A DNA stretch of 64,000 nt from Armatimonadota bacterium (lineage in GTDB: Bacteria > Armatimonadota > Zipacnadia > JAUWAU01): positions 62,001-126,000 of the forward strand of contig JAUWAU010000013.1 of assembly GCA_030601885.1 (NCBI GenBank), in the 5' to 3' direction. A program made the position numbers and the translations under genes. The notes beneath the pieces were generated by a model that saw nothing but the letters and a program-made list of their open reading frames with translations, had not been told where the DNA came from and ran no database searches. Below, piece after piece: positions 11,664 to 19,629 of this stretch. Positions within the stretch are counted from its first letter, which is position 1; each line of letters opens with the position of its first letter.

Positions 11664-12029
11664 ATGGCAACTGGTACTGTGAAGTGGTTCAATGAGTCCA
11701 AAGGATTTGGATTCATCGAGGCCGATGAGGGCGAGGACGTATTCGTCCACTACAGCGCCATCGAAGGCGACGGCTTCCGCAACCTCCAGGAGGGCCAGCG
11801 CGTCGAGTATGAGGTCGCGTCGTCCCCCAAGGGCCCGCGGGCCGAGCGCGTGACCATCGTCTCTGAGTACGCGCCCGTGTCTGCCGTTGAGGAGCCCTCG
11901 GAGGAGAGCACCGAAGCGACGCAGGATGCCGAAGACGCCGAGGAGCAGACGCCGGAGCCTGAGTCGGCCGAGGAGCAGACGCCGGAGCCTGAATCGGCCG
12001 AGGAGCAGACGCCGGCGACGGACATCTAG
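11664..12029 (+). CDS. Cold-shock-domain protein with acidic repeat tail
   Basis: Binds single-stranded RNA and DNA; family members act as RNA chaperones and antiterminators. Residues 1-66 form a standard cold-shock domain with both RNP motifs visible, KGFGFIE and [10 protein letters not shown]. Beyond it is a 55-residue acidic, Glu/Pro-rich tail ending in two and a half copies of [10 protein letters not shown]. Ordinary Csp proteins are about 66-70 residues, so the tail is an addition that may alter RNA affinity or partners. AAGGAG lies 9 bases before the ATG, and a strong terminator follows at 12052-12086, so it is probably a single-gene transcript. Confidence 0.93.
   Translation: MATGTVKWFNESKGFGFIEADEGEDVFVHYSAIEGDGFRNLQEGQRVEYEVASSPKGPRAERVTIVSEYAPVSAVEEPSEESTEATQDAEDAEEQTPEPESAEEQTPEPESAEEQTPATDI
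11937..12018 (+). repeat. 30-bp tandem repeat in the csp tail
   Basis: Units at 11937-11966 and 11967-11996 differ by one base (GAG/GAA), with a partial third unit from 11997. Each codes for [10 protein letters not shown]. The near identity points to recent expansion. Confidence 0.92.
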
Positions 12030-12051
12030 CTGAAACGCCACAACGCGCGAG

Positions 12052-12086
12052 GGGCGACCTCAATTCGAATCAGGGGTCGCCCTTTT
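12052..12086 (+). terminator. Terminator after csp
   Basis: GGGCGACC pairs with GGTCGCCC around a loop of about 15 bases, followed by TTTT. It begins 22 bases after the csp stop codon. Confidence 0.85.
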
Positions 12087-12265
12087 GCATGCTTCCCCAG
12101 CGAAACCAGCTTTCACCCTCGTTGCCCGTGACACGGCCAATGATTGCCGGGTGATTTCCGCTCAAAAGCCCGGGATTCCACTCGCGCTATCCGTGCCGCG
12201 GCACCGAGGATGCCAACGGCCAGGCTGCGTTGTCACGGAAATGAGTGTTATGTCCCCGGAATCCC

Positions 12266-12345
12266 CAGGGCCGTTGCCGAGATACTTCCAAAGGTGGGGG
12301 AGGGAACCGAGCGGGACGTGTACATCGGCGGCGACACCAACGTAC
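12266..12345 (+). pseudogene. 80-bp copy of the endonuclease gene interior
   Basis: Matches 10468-10547 with about four mismatches and keeps the same reading frame, giving AVAEILPKVGEGTERDVYIG and then GDTN. Homology ends within about a dozen bases after the 15-base word CGTGTACATCGGCGG. The same word occurs in hemW, and homology of the hemW copy also stops there. Confidence 0.85.
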
Positions 12346-12357
12346 CCGCCTTGCCGC

Positions 12358-12470
12358 CACCGTAGCGTCCGGGTCGAGACGCAGGAGAGGATCGAGGAGG
12401 ACTTCGGACTTAGCCAACAGCGCGTTAGTCAGGTTTTACAAGACATGAAAGTGCTTTCAAAACTTGTGAG
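12358..12470 (+). pseudogene. Remnant of a helix-turn-helix (ParB-like) protein
   Basis: The translated stretch ETQERIEEDFGLSQQRVSQV resembles the helix-turn-helix of ParB-like and plasmid partition or phage proteins, where the form is TQ-x-x-IA-x-x-x-G-x-SQ-x-x-VS. Nothing recognisable flanks it, so it is probably a fragment of a mobile-element gene. The assignment rests on one motif. Confidence 0.4.
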
Positions 12471-12562
12471 GGTCCTGCGAAACTCGGATTTGGTGGACAC
12501 CTCATTTCCGTTGGCTTCCTACCTCAGTAGTTGTGAGGGCATCAAGGCTTCGCAGGACCCTC
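12468..12562. repeat. 14-bp inverted repeat
   Basis: GAGGGTCCTGCGAA at 12468-12481 is the exact reverse complement of 12549-12562, separated by 67 bases. It lacks a T-run. It could be the ends of a small non-coding element or a leader hairpin of the protease gene that starts at 12690. Confidence 0.7.
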
Positions 12563-12689
12563 TTAAGGGAGGAATGGCGGACACGCCGCGAGAACCGACC
12601 CGCACAGGCATCGCATTGTGAATATCGTGGATTTCGGCGTAGTCGGCATTCGTGGTGGTCTACTGCGAGGTCCAGAAGGAGGAACTGAA

Positions 12690-13685
12690 GTGGCACACCA
12701 GGATGATGCACTTGGCGAGGATGAACAGGCGGCGCTCGAAAGGGTACCCGGGCATATCTCTGAGGTGCTCCAGGAGATGTATGATGTCAGCATCGGCGCA
12801 GCGACACGCCAGAGGGTAATACGAGAGATCCAGGACCTAGAGAAGGTCAAGGAACGCAAGCTAGTTGTCTACGTAGCAAACCTCCGTCACAGGCAGGCGT
12901 CGATTGATGAGGCAGACGTTGCCCCTCTTACCGAAGCTCTCAGTCAACTGAGTCCCATCCGCAACCTTGATTTGATGCTACACAGTCCGGGCGGTGATGG
13001 CTCCACTGTCGAGAAGATGGTGGACCTCATCCGCAATGCCTGCGCCGAGGAATTCCGAGTCATTGTTCCGAATCTCGCCAAGAGTGCCGCAACACTGCTA
13101 GCCTTGGGAGCCGATGAAATACTCATGGGTGAACCGTCTGAGTTGGGGCCAATTGACCCGCAGGTGCCCAGCCTCACGACACCATATCCCATCTCGGCAT
13201 ACGACTACATCGACGCGCGCGAACAGTTAGAAAAGGCCCTGAAGAAGGCCGAGCAAGAAGGCGGGCCCACTATGTACCTGCTGCAGGAACTCGCTGGCTT
13301 GGACATCCCCTTTATCACCCACTGCGAGAAGCTGACTGAATTCAGCAGAGAACTCGCGGCCGGCTTCTTACGCAAGTACATGCTGAGAGGTGACCCCGAC
13401 GCCGCGGCTAAGGCTGCGGAGACCGCAAAGAATCTCTTATCCCCAGCACTCTACAAGATTCATGAAAGGCGTATCAGCGCCCGCACAATCCTGGGGCGGA
13501 AAGACCTGCATTTGAAGGTCAAGCTCTTAAAGGCCGACGACCCCTTCTGGCAACACGTATGGGCTCTGTACGTTCGGTGCGAGGTGTTCTTGTCTGGAGC
13601 CGCGCGTCCGGGGCCGCCATACGCAAAACTATGGGAGACGGCTGAGACTGCCGTCTGCCTAGGTCCAGGGATCGATGTTCCGTAA
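12690..13685 (+). CDS. Serine dehydrogenase-type proteinase (ClpP/SppA fold)
   Basis: Belongs to the SDH proteinase family of ClpP/crotonase-fold serine proteases; substrates are unknown. A GTG at 12690 is chosen because AAGGAGG stands 7 bases upstream; it gives 331 residues and no signal peptide, so a cytoplasmic protein. The fold is seen in VVYVANLRHRQA, LMLHSPGGDGSTVEKM (oxyanion glycines at about 101-102) and IVPNLAKSAATLLALGAD, where Ser132 is the likely nucleophile. GEPSELGPIDPQ follows, as in SppA relatives. It sits alone in the accessory interval, tail to tail with a small opposite gene 17 bases away. Codon use looks less GC-biased than the neighbours, which would fit transfer. Confidence 0.85.
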   Translation: MAHQDDALGEDEQAALERVPGHISEVLQEMYDVSIGAATRQRVIREIQDLEKVKERKLVVYVANLRHRQASIDEADVAPLTEALSQLSPIRNLDLMLHSPGGDGSTVEKMVDLIRNACAEEFRVIVPNLAKSAATLLALGADEILMGEPSELGPIDPQVPSLTTPYPISAYDYIDAREQLEKALKKAEQEGGPTMYLLQELAGLDIPFITHCEKLTEFSRELAAGFLRKYMLRGDPDAAAKAAETAKNLLSPALYKIHERRISARTILGRKDLHLKVKLLKADDPFWQHVWALYVRCEVFLSGAARPGPPYAKLWETAETAVCLGPGIDVP

Positions 13686-13702
13686 TGATGGGGCGGGATT
13701 GG

Positions 13703-13945
13703 CTACCACGGATAGAGCGACAGTCCTGCGGGCATGACTGGCCGCTCTCGCGGAACGAAAGTGGCAGTGGGTGGTAGCTCGTTGCGTCGGGCCTCATTTG
13801 CAGTCCTTGCTATGCGCATGGCCTTGACCACCTTCGCAATGCGAAGATCTCTGTCCATGCTCTCCAATGCACGACCTCGGACAACGTCCTCCTCCGTCGG
13901 CTGCTCGAGTGCTCCCAGTTGCGTTGATCGGCTATCGTCCGCCAC
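13703..13945 (-). CDS. Small hypothetical protein, 80 aa
   Basis: Not recognised. A GTG at 13945 has a strong site (AGGAAGG, 7 bases upstream) and opens an 80-residue, charged, helix-prone protein: VADDSRSTQLGALEQPTEED, then a basic stretch RIAKVVKAMRIARTANEARR, and a proline-containing end. No membrane segment and no cysteines. It ends 17 bases from the end of the convergent protease gene. The good ribosome site argues it is real; lack of any family match keeps confidence moderate. Confidence 0.45.
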   Translation of the reverse strand: MADDSRSTQLGALEQPTEEDVVRGRALESMDRDLRIAKVVKAMRIARTANEARRNELPPTATFVPRERPVMPAGLSLYPW

Positions 13946-14101
13946 TGAAGATCCTTCCTTCCTGCAGATGCTTGCGGTGTCGAGTCCCAAGTCAGCACGG
14001 TACCTCATGCTGGGCATAAGGCGGTGGGCTCGACCGTGTGCATCTTATACCCTATGTGGACGCGTGTCAACCTCGCCTTTCACACACTCTCGCGTCTTTT
14101 C

Positions 14102-14174
14102 ACGCTGATTGCGCGCCCTCCGATCCTCTACGGGCCTACGGCCCGTAGAGGATCGGGGGGCGCGCAATCAGCGT
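14102..14174. repeat. Near-perfect 35-bp inverted repeat with a 3-base loop
   Basis: The left arm 14102-14136 (beginning ACGCTGATTGCGCGCC) and right arm 14140-14174 are reverse complements with one mismatch, near 14157. They are separated only by TAC. As RNA it would be a 35-pair hairpin; as DNA it could extrude as a cruciform. There is no T-run, so a classical terminator is unlikely. Such structures occur as REP-like or MITE-like elements, or as junctions left by an inverted duplication. Confidence 0.95.
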
Positions 14175-14354
14175 CAATTGTACGTCGCCTTCGAGTTAAA
14201 TGGCCAGCAACTCGCCACCGGCGGTTTCGTTGTGAACGGGCGAACATTGGTGCCGCTGCGCGCCTTGTGTGACATCATCGGCGCCACGGTGGTGTGGGAC
14301 GAGGCAGCTGCTACCGTCTCCGTTACTGTTCCACAGGCCACCCGCTCCGCTTAA
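14175..14354 (+). pseudogene. Orphan copper-amine-oxidase-N-like domain
   Basis: The frame reads LYVAFELNGQQLATGGFVVN, then GRTLVPLRALCDIIGATVVW and DEAAATVSVTV, a good match to the stalk-like domain common in exported proteins of Firmicutes and Armatimonadota. No ATG or GTG with a ribosome site and no signal peptide precede it; the frame runs back into the big hairpin. It is probably a remnant of a larger exported protein whose front was lost at the hairpin. A TTG-initiated tiny protein cannot be excluded. Confidence 0.55.
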
Positions 14355-14500
14355 CGACTCGCGTACACCGCAGGTGAGGCACGGCACGCCGCAAACGCAG
14401 GGCGCGACGGCGCGAGCTCCCCCGCTCACAAAGAGAAACAGAACAACCGATAATCGTAGTCGCGGCTCAGCGCCTGTGCGGCGCACATGCCCGCGGCACG

Positions 14501-16315
14501 TCAGTCCGTGCCGATCTTCAGCAGCGACAGGAATGCCTCCTGCGGCACCTCCACGGTGCCGATTTGCTTCATGCGCTTCTTGCCCTCTTTCTGGCGCTCC
14601 AGCAGCTTCCGCTTGCGCGTTACGTCACCACCGTAGCACTTGGCCGTTACCTGCTTTCGCAGCGCGGGGATGCGGCTGCTGGCGATGATGCGCGTGCCTA
14701 TCGCCGCCTGAACGCGTATCTCGAATAGCTGGCGCGGGAGCACCTTCTTGAGGCGATCCACGAGCCCTCGGGCGCGCTGCTGGGCGAAGTCTTTGTGGCT
14801 GATGAACGCCAGCGGATCCACGGGGTCACCGTTGAGCAGCACGTCGATCTTGACCAGCTCCGAGTCCTTATAGCCGATGAAGTCGTAGTCCAGCGATGCG
14901 TGGCCGCGCGAGCGCGACTTGAGCTGGTCGAAGAAGTCCATCAGGATCTCCGCCAGCGGCAGCTCGTATTTGAGCGCGACGCGTCGCTGTGTCCTGTATT
15001 GGTAGTCTTTGTAGATGCCGCGCCGCGCCTGGCACAGCTCCATGCACGCCCCCAGGTAGTCCGGCGGTGTGATGATCGTCGCGAGCACATACGGCTCCTC
15101 GGTCGCCTCGATGACCCCGGGGGCCGGATATGCGGCCGGGTTCGCCACCTCGACCACTTCGCCGTCCGTCGTGAGCACACGGTATACGACGTTGGGCGCC
15201 GTGGCGATGAGATCGCGATCGTATTCGCGCTCGAGCCGTTCCTGGGCTATCTCCATGTGCAGCAGGCCGAGGAAGCCCGCGCGAAAGCCGAAGCCAAGCG
15301 CCACGGAGGACTCGGGCTCGAACTGCATCGCCGCGTCGTTGAGGGCGTGCTTCTCCAACGCGTCCCGCAGTTCGGGATAGCCGCTCGTCTCCAGCGGATA
15401 CAGCCCGCAAAACACCATGGGCTTCGGCTCTCTGTAGCCCGCCAACGGCTCCTCTGCAGGGCGCTCTGCCCCGGTGATCGTATCACCAATGCGCGTATCG
15501 CGAACGTTTTTGATCGCCGCGATAAAATAGCCCACGTCACCGGCCGACAGGCACGGGCGACGCTCCAGCTTCGGCGTGAAGATACCGACTTCACTCACCT
15601 GGAAAGTCTCGCCGCTCGACATCATCTGTATTTCGTCGCCCAGGGCTACCCGCCCATGCACGATCCGAATGTATGGCACGGCGCCCCGGTGCCGGTCGAA
15701 GCTGGAGTCGAAGATGAGTGCTCTGAGGGGCGCATCGGGATCGCCGCTCGGCGGGCGCACGCGCTCGATGATGGCCTGGATCAGGTCGTCGATCCCCTCG
15801 CCGAGCTTGGCGCTCACGCGGAGCACTTCCTCGTGCGGGATGTCGAAGGCGTCCTCGATCTCCGCCAATGCCTGATCGATGTCCACGTTCGCCAGGTCGA
15901 TTTTGTTCAGTACGGGGACTATGTCCAGCTCGTGCTGGCCGGCCAGCTCCATATTGGCGATAGTCTGTGCCTCCACCCCCTGCGAGGCATCGACCACGAG
16001 CACGGCCCCCTCGCACGCCCAGAGGCTGTGGGACACCTCGTACCAGAAATCAACGTGCCCCGGTGTGTCGATGAGATTCAGCGTGTAGGGCGCGCCATCG
16101 CCTGCATCCTGCTCCAGCCGCACGGGGCTGGCCTTGATGGTAATGCCCCGTTCCCGCTCCAGATCCATCTGGTCGAGCATCTGCTCGACCATCTCATGCT
16201 GCGGCACCGCACCACATTTCTCCAAAAGCCGATCGGCCAGGGTGGACTTGCCGTGGTCAATGTGGGCGATTATGCAGAAGTTTCGGATGTGTTCCAGGCT
16301 GCTGTCTGCTGCCAT
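14501..16315 (-). CDS. lepA: Elongation factor 4 (LepA), ribosome-associated GTPase
   Basis: Translational GTPase acting on ribosomes, implicated in back-translocation and in 30S assembly. The 604-residue length is standard. G1 AHIDHGKST at about 17-25, the switch region [10 protein letters not shown]3 DTPGHVDF and G4 NKIDL are intact. The LepA-specific C-terminal domain closes the protein ([28 protein letters not shown] can be followed in its last 60 residues). It lies 105 bases after the dgt-like gene, as the last gene of a minus-strand run from glyQ. In many genomes hemW is next; here hemW is 4.8 kb further on. Confidence 0.98.
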   Translation of the reverse strand: MAADSSLEHIRNFCIIAHIDHGKSTLADRLLEKCGAVPQHEMVEQMLDQMDLERERGITIKASPVRLEQDAGDGAPYTLNLIDTPGHVDFWYEVSHSLWACEGAVLVVDASQGVEAQTIANMELAGQHELDIVPVLNKIDLANVDIDQALAEIEDAFDIPHEEVLRVSAKLGEGIDDLIQAIIERVRPPSGDPDAPLRALIFDSSFDRHRGAVPYIRIVHGRVALGDEIQMMSSGETFQVSEVGIFTPKLERRPCLSAGDVGYFIAAIKNVRDTRIGDTITGAERPAEEPLAGYREPKPMVFCGLYPLETSGYPELRDALEKHALNDAAMQFEPESSVALGFGFRAGFLGLLHMEIAQERLEREYDRDLIATAPNVVYRVLTTDGEVVEVANPAAYPAPGVIEATEEPYVLATIITPPDYLGACMELCQARRGIYKDYQYRTQRRVALKYELPLAEILMDFFDQLKSRSRGHASLDYDFIGYKDSELVKIDVLLNGDPVDPLAFISHKDFAQQRARGLVDRLKKVLPRQLFEIRVQAAIGTRIIASSRIPALRKQVTAKCYGGDVTRKRKLLERQKEGKKRMKQIGTVEVPQEAFLSLLKIGTD

Positions 16316-16420
16316 CGCTTCTCAGACGGCCCCGCGCGTCTCGGGGCGAACAGTGTGCTGCCGTATGCCCGCCAGTATAGATGCGCGTCGGGAATAGTGT
16401 CAACGGAGGGCGGGTTACCC

Positions 16421-17485
16421 CTATGTGGAGCGCCCCACAAACCCTCGGGGGATGGTGAGCTCCACGTATCGATCGCGGGCATAATTGTCGGTCATACCGG
16501 CGATGTAGTCGCAAACGGCCCGCGCCACATCGGCCCTCTGGTCGCTGGCCGGATGAAAGCCCTCAGGCAGCGCCTCAGGGTGCTCGACGTGATGCGCGAA
16601 GAGATGTCTGATGAGTGCGTCAACACGTTGATGCTCCTGCGTGGCGCGCCCCGGGCCCCGGTACACGCGCGCAAACAGGAAGTCCTTGAGAACGTCCAAA
16701 GCCTCGATGATCGGCCGACTCATCCTGATACGTGGCTGATCCTGACTCCGCGTGATAATGTCGGTTACGAGGGTGCCGATCCGCTGGCTGTGCGTGAGAC
16801 CGAGCGCCTCAGAGCATTCGGCGGGAATATCCGCATGAGTCAGTATGCCCGCGCGCATCGCGTCGTCCACGTCATGATTGACATAGGCGATGCGGTCCGC
16901 CAGGCGGACAACCATTGCTTCGAGCGTCGCCGGCAGGTCTCGCTCAAGCGCCTCGGCGGTACTGTTCTCGCCCTTGGTGTGCGCCAGGATGCCGTCCCGC
17001 GTCTCGTGGGTGAGGTTGAGCCCCTTCCCATCATTCTCCAGCACGTCAACCACGCGGAGGCTCTGCTCGTGGTGTGCGAAGCCCGCGTCCGCCTCATGCT
17101 CACGGTAGGCCGCGTCAAGGCTCCACTCGCCGGTGTGCCCGAAGGGCGTGTGGCCCACGTCGTGTCCCAGCGCGATGGCCTCAGTGAGCTCCTCGTTCAG
17201 CCCGAGGCCCTTCGCGATGGTCCTGCCGATCTGCGCCACCTCGAGCGTGTGCGTCAGCCGCGTGCGGTAGTGGTCGCCTTCGGGGGCGATGAAGACCTGA
17301 GTCTTGCGGCTCAGACGGCGGAACGCCTTGCACACGTGGATGATTCGGTCCCGGTCTCGCTGAAACGCCGTCCGTACCGGGCACGGCTCCTCCGGCCGCG
17401 GGCGCCCTCGCGATTCTCTGCTCTTTGCCGCGTAGGGCGAGAGCACCTCACACTCCATCGCCTCGGTTCGCTCTCGTATGCTCAC
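16421..17485 (-). CDS. dgt: dGTP triphosphohydrolase-like HD protein
   Basis: HD-domain hydrolases of this family remove triphosphate from dNTPs and so adjust deoxynucleotide pools. The metal-binding His...His-Asp...Asp set is visible: RTRLTHTLEVAQIGRTIA (His near residue 78), then GHDVGHTPFGHTGE and, about 80 residues later, VRLADRIAYVNHD. The 354-residue length fits the shorter dGTPase-like proteins rather than the 505-residue E. coli Dgt. The start is a GTG with only a weak ribosome site; an ATG nine codons later is an alternative. It begins 21 bases after glyS, so it is probably cotranscribed. Confidence 0.9.
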   Translation of the reverse strand: MSIRERTEAMECEVLSPYAAKSRESRGRPRPEEPCPVRTAFQRDRDRIIHVCKAFRRLSRKTQVFIAPEGDHYRTRLTHTLEVAQIGRTIAKGLGLNEELTEAIALGHDVGHTPFGHTGEWSLDAAYREHEADAGFAHHEQSLRVVDVLENDGKGLNLTHETRDGILAHTKGENSTAEALERDLPATLEAMVVRLADRIAYVNHDVDDAMRAGILTHADIPAECSEALGLTHSQRIGTLVTDIITRSQDQPRIRMSRPIIEALDVLKDFLFARVYRGPGRATQEHQRVDALIRHLFAHHVEHPEALPEGFHPASDQRADVARAVCDYIAGMTDNYARDRYVELTIPRGFVGRST

Positions 17486-17506
17486 GTGTGCTCGCCACCC
17501 CGCTGG

Positions 17507-19627
17507 TCAATAGTTGCTGGCCACTGATGACTGCCCTTGCACTATCTGGGTGAAATCCGCCAGCCGCCGGAAGGTATCATCCAGGCTGCGGAGGAGGCGC
17601 AACCGATTGTCGCGCAGGCGCTCGTCCTCCTCGATGACGACCCGAACGTGATCGAAGTAGGCGTCGATGACCGGTTTCTGCTGGTAGATTCGCCTCAAGA
17701 GCGCCTCGTAGTCGTCCGCCAACCGGCCCTCCCGATGGGCTCCGAGATCGGGGGCGAACGCCTCGTGCAGGGCACGCTCCTGTTCCTGCACGAACAGCTC
17801 CGGGGCGTAGTCTGTGTCCGGCACATCCGCCGGCCTGACGATATTGGCCACCCTCGTGGCGGCGATCACGACATCGCCAAAGGCTGCCCATTCCTTGCGC
17901 TTCTCGGAGAGGAACGTGGCGCGGTGCGCAGCGTCCGCAAGATCGTCGTGTGGCGAGTGCAATATGGCGCGGATGATGTCGTATTCGACGCCGGCATCCT
18001 CGAGCACGGCTTCGAGGCGCTGATCGAGGAGACTGAGCATGCGCTCCCGCGCCTCATCGGCGCTGACGGCCGGCTCGATGGAGCTCAGCGCTGCCACGGC
18101 TTCGTCCACAAGCTCTCTCAGAGACACGCGGAGCGCCTTCTCGACGATGACGCTCACGATGGCCTGGGCCTGGCGCCGGAGCGCGTGCGGGTCTTCGGTC
18201 CCCGAGGGCTCCTCGCCGAGCAAATGACACGCCGCAATGTTGTCGATCTTGTCAGCGATGCTCAAGATCTGTCCCGCCGGCGTGCCCGGCAGCGGGCCAC
18301 CGGCGGAGGCGGGGAGGTAGTGCTCGCGCACGGCCGCGGCACACGCCTCACTCTCGCCCCATACCAGGGCGTAGTGGGCGCCCATTATCCCCTGCAGGTC
18401 GGCAAATGTCGGCTCAGTCACCATTCTGCTGACCAGGTCCGTCTTGCAGATCTCGGCTGCACGGAGCGCCGCCGCTTCAACGTCCAAGGGTGTGGAGAGC
18501 TGGTGGCATAGCCACGTAGCCATACACATTATGCGCTCCGCCTTCTCGTGCATCGAGCCCGCGCCCTCGAGGAAAATGACCCGCTTCAACTCCGTCTGCC
18601 AACGCTCGAAGCTGCCTTTGCTGTCCTCCTCGAAGTAGAATGCAGCGTCGGCGAGCCGCGCCCGCAGCACCCGTTCGTTTCCCGCGCGCACGCCGTCCAG
18701 GTTCTCCTTGCCCCCGTCGCGCACCATGACAAACTTGCGCAGAATGGATCCCTGAGCATCCTCGACAGGGAAGTACTTCTGATCCTTGCGCATCACCATC
18801 ACGAGAACGTCTTGGGGAAGGGACAGGTACTCTTCATCGAAGGCCCCACACACGGCGGTGGGCCACTCGAGTAAATGCGTGACTTCCGTCAGGAGGTCAT
18901 CGTCGATGCGTGCCTGCCCACCGGCTTCTTCCGCAGCCGCTTTGACACCATCGAGAACGGCCGCGCGCCGCTCGTCCTGATCCACCATGACGAAGGCATT
19001 GCGCAGGCCCGTCAGGTATGCTCCCGGAGAGTCGATGACGAGGGGCGCAGGAGCCAGCGTGCGATGTCCCATGCTGGTGTTTCGGGCCCGCAGTCCCTCG
19101 ATCTCGACGTCGAGGAGCGCTGTTCCCAGCAGCGCCACGAGCCAACGGATGGGGCGCACGAAGCGAAATCGGCCGGAGCCCCAGCGCATCATCTTGGGGA
19201 AACGCAACTCGCGCACGACGCGCGGGAACACTTCAGTGAGCACGTCCGCTGCAGGACGGCCGCTTTCGGTGAAGGTGGCAAACGCAAACGCTCCCCGAGG
19301 CGTGTCACGCACCACGAGCGACTCCACGGGCACGCCGCGCGCCCTGGCGAAGCCGATGGCCGCTTTGGTGGGGCTGCCATCGGCATCGAATGCCTGATCG
19401 GCCGGCGGGCCCTTGATCTCTCTCTCCAGGTCGGGCTGTGAGCTGGCAACATCGGAAATGACGGCGGCCAGCCGGCGTGGCGTGCCATAGGCAGCGATCG
19501 ATCCCACCGAGAGCCGCTCCTGGCTCAAGTGCTTCTCCACCAGCTCTCTGAACTGGCGGATGGCGCCCGACAGATACGCCGCCGGGATCTCTTCGCATCC
19601 TATCTCGAAAAGCGCATCGCTTGGCAT
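17507..19627 (-). CDS. glyS: Glycine-tRNA ligase beta subunit
   Basis: With GlyQ it charges tRNA-Gly as an alpha2-beta2 enzyme; the beta subunit provides tRNA binding. The start at 19627 (MPSDALFEIGCEEIPA) is chosen for a GAGG site 7 bases upstream; a GTG two codons earlier would overlap the glyQ stop. The 706-residue product has the diagnostic N terminus LFEIGCEEIPAAYL, the central VMVMRKDQKYFPVED block, an HD-like region (ILSIADKIDNIAACHLLGEEPSGTEDPHALRR can be traced around residues 470-500), and the C-terminal anticodon-binding domain ending in NRLRLLRSLDDTFRRLADFTQI. Confidence 0.97.
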   Translation of the reverse strand: MPSDALFEIGCEEIPAAYLSGAIRQFRELVEKHLSQERLSVGSIAAYGTPRRLAAVISDVASSQPDLEREIKGPPADQAFDADGSPTKAAIGFARARGVPVESLVVRDTPRGAFAFATFTESGRPAADVLTEVFPRVVRELRFPKMMRWGSGRFRFVRPIRWLVALLGTALLDVEIEGLRARNTSMGHRTLAPAPLVIDSPGAYLTGLRNAFVMVDQDERRAAVLDGVKAAAEEAGGQARIDDDLLTEVTHLLEWPTAVCGAFDEEYLSLPQDVLVMVMRKDQKYFPVEDAQGSILRKFVMVRDGGKENLDGVRAGNERVLRARLADAAFYFEEDSKGSFERWQTELKRVIFLEGAGSMHEKAERIMCMATWLCHQLSTPLDVEAAALRAAEICKTDLVSRMVTEPTFADLQGIMGAHYALVWGESEACAAAVREHYLPASAGGPLPGTPAGQILSIADKIDNIAACHLLGEEPSGTEDPHALRRQAQAIVSVIVEKALRVSLRELVDEAVAALSSIEPAVSADEARERMLSLLDQRLEAVLEDAGVEYDIIRAILHSPHDDLADAAHRATFLSEKRKEWAAFGDVVIAATRVANIVRPADVPDTDYAPELFVQEQERALHEAFAPDLGAHREGRLADDYEALLRRIYQQKPVIDAYFDHVRVVIEEDERLRDNRLRLLRSLDDTFRRLADFTQIVQGQSSVASNY

Positions 19628-19629
19628 CT

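Larger units (their letters stand above)
12087..12689. other. About 600 bases of gene debris before the protease gene
   Basis: No intact gene is supported here. The stretch contains a copied endonuclease fragment (12266-12345), a helix-turn-helix-like remnant (about 12358-12470), and an inverted repeat (12468-12562). A continuous open frame from 12085 joins these unrelated pieces, but it lacks a ribosome site and any overall similarity I recognise. Confidence 0.6.
13946..14500. other. 555-base interval with a large hairpin and an orphan domain
   Basis: No complete gene is supported. It holds the 35-bp inverted repeat at 14102-14174 and an isolated copper-amine-oxidase-N-like domain at 14175-14354. 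The last 145 bases, next to the end of lepA, show nothing recognisable. Confidence 0.6.

Noticed and set aside
12249-12264. TGTCCCCGGAATCC-like motif, with similar words near 53047-53064 and 53081-53096
   Set aside because: Resembles the ends of some REP/IS200-type elements, but only short words are shared and no transposase or clear palindromic unit is present.
12085-12621. 178-codon open frame after csp
   Set aside because: It strings together a terminator, an endonuclease fragment and an HTH remnant; no ribosome site and no coherent protein.
14795-17527. Open frame of 910 codons on the plus strand across lepA and dgt
   Set aside because: It is antisense to two strongly conserved genes, has no ribosome site or recognisable domain, and follows from high GC at third positions.
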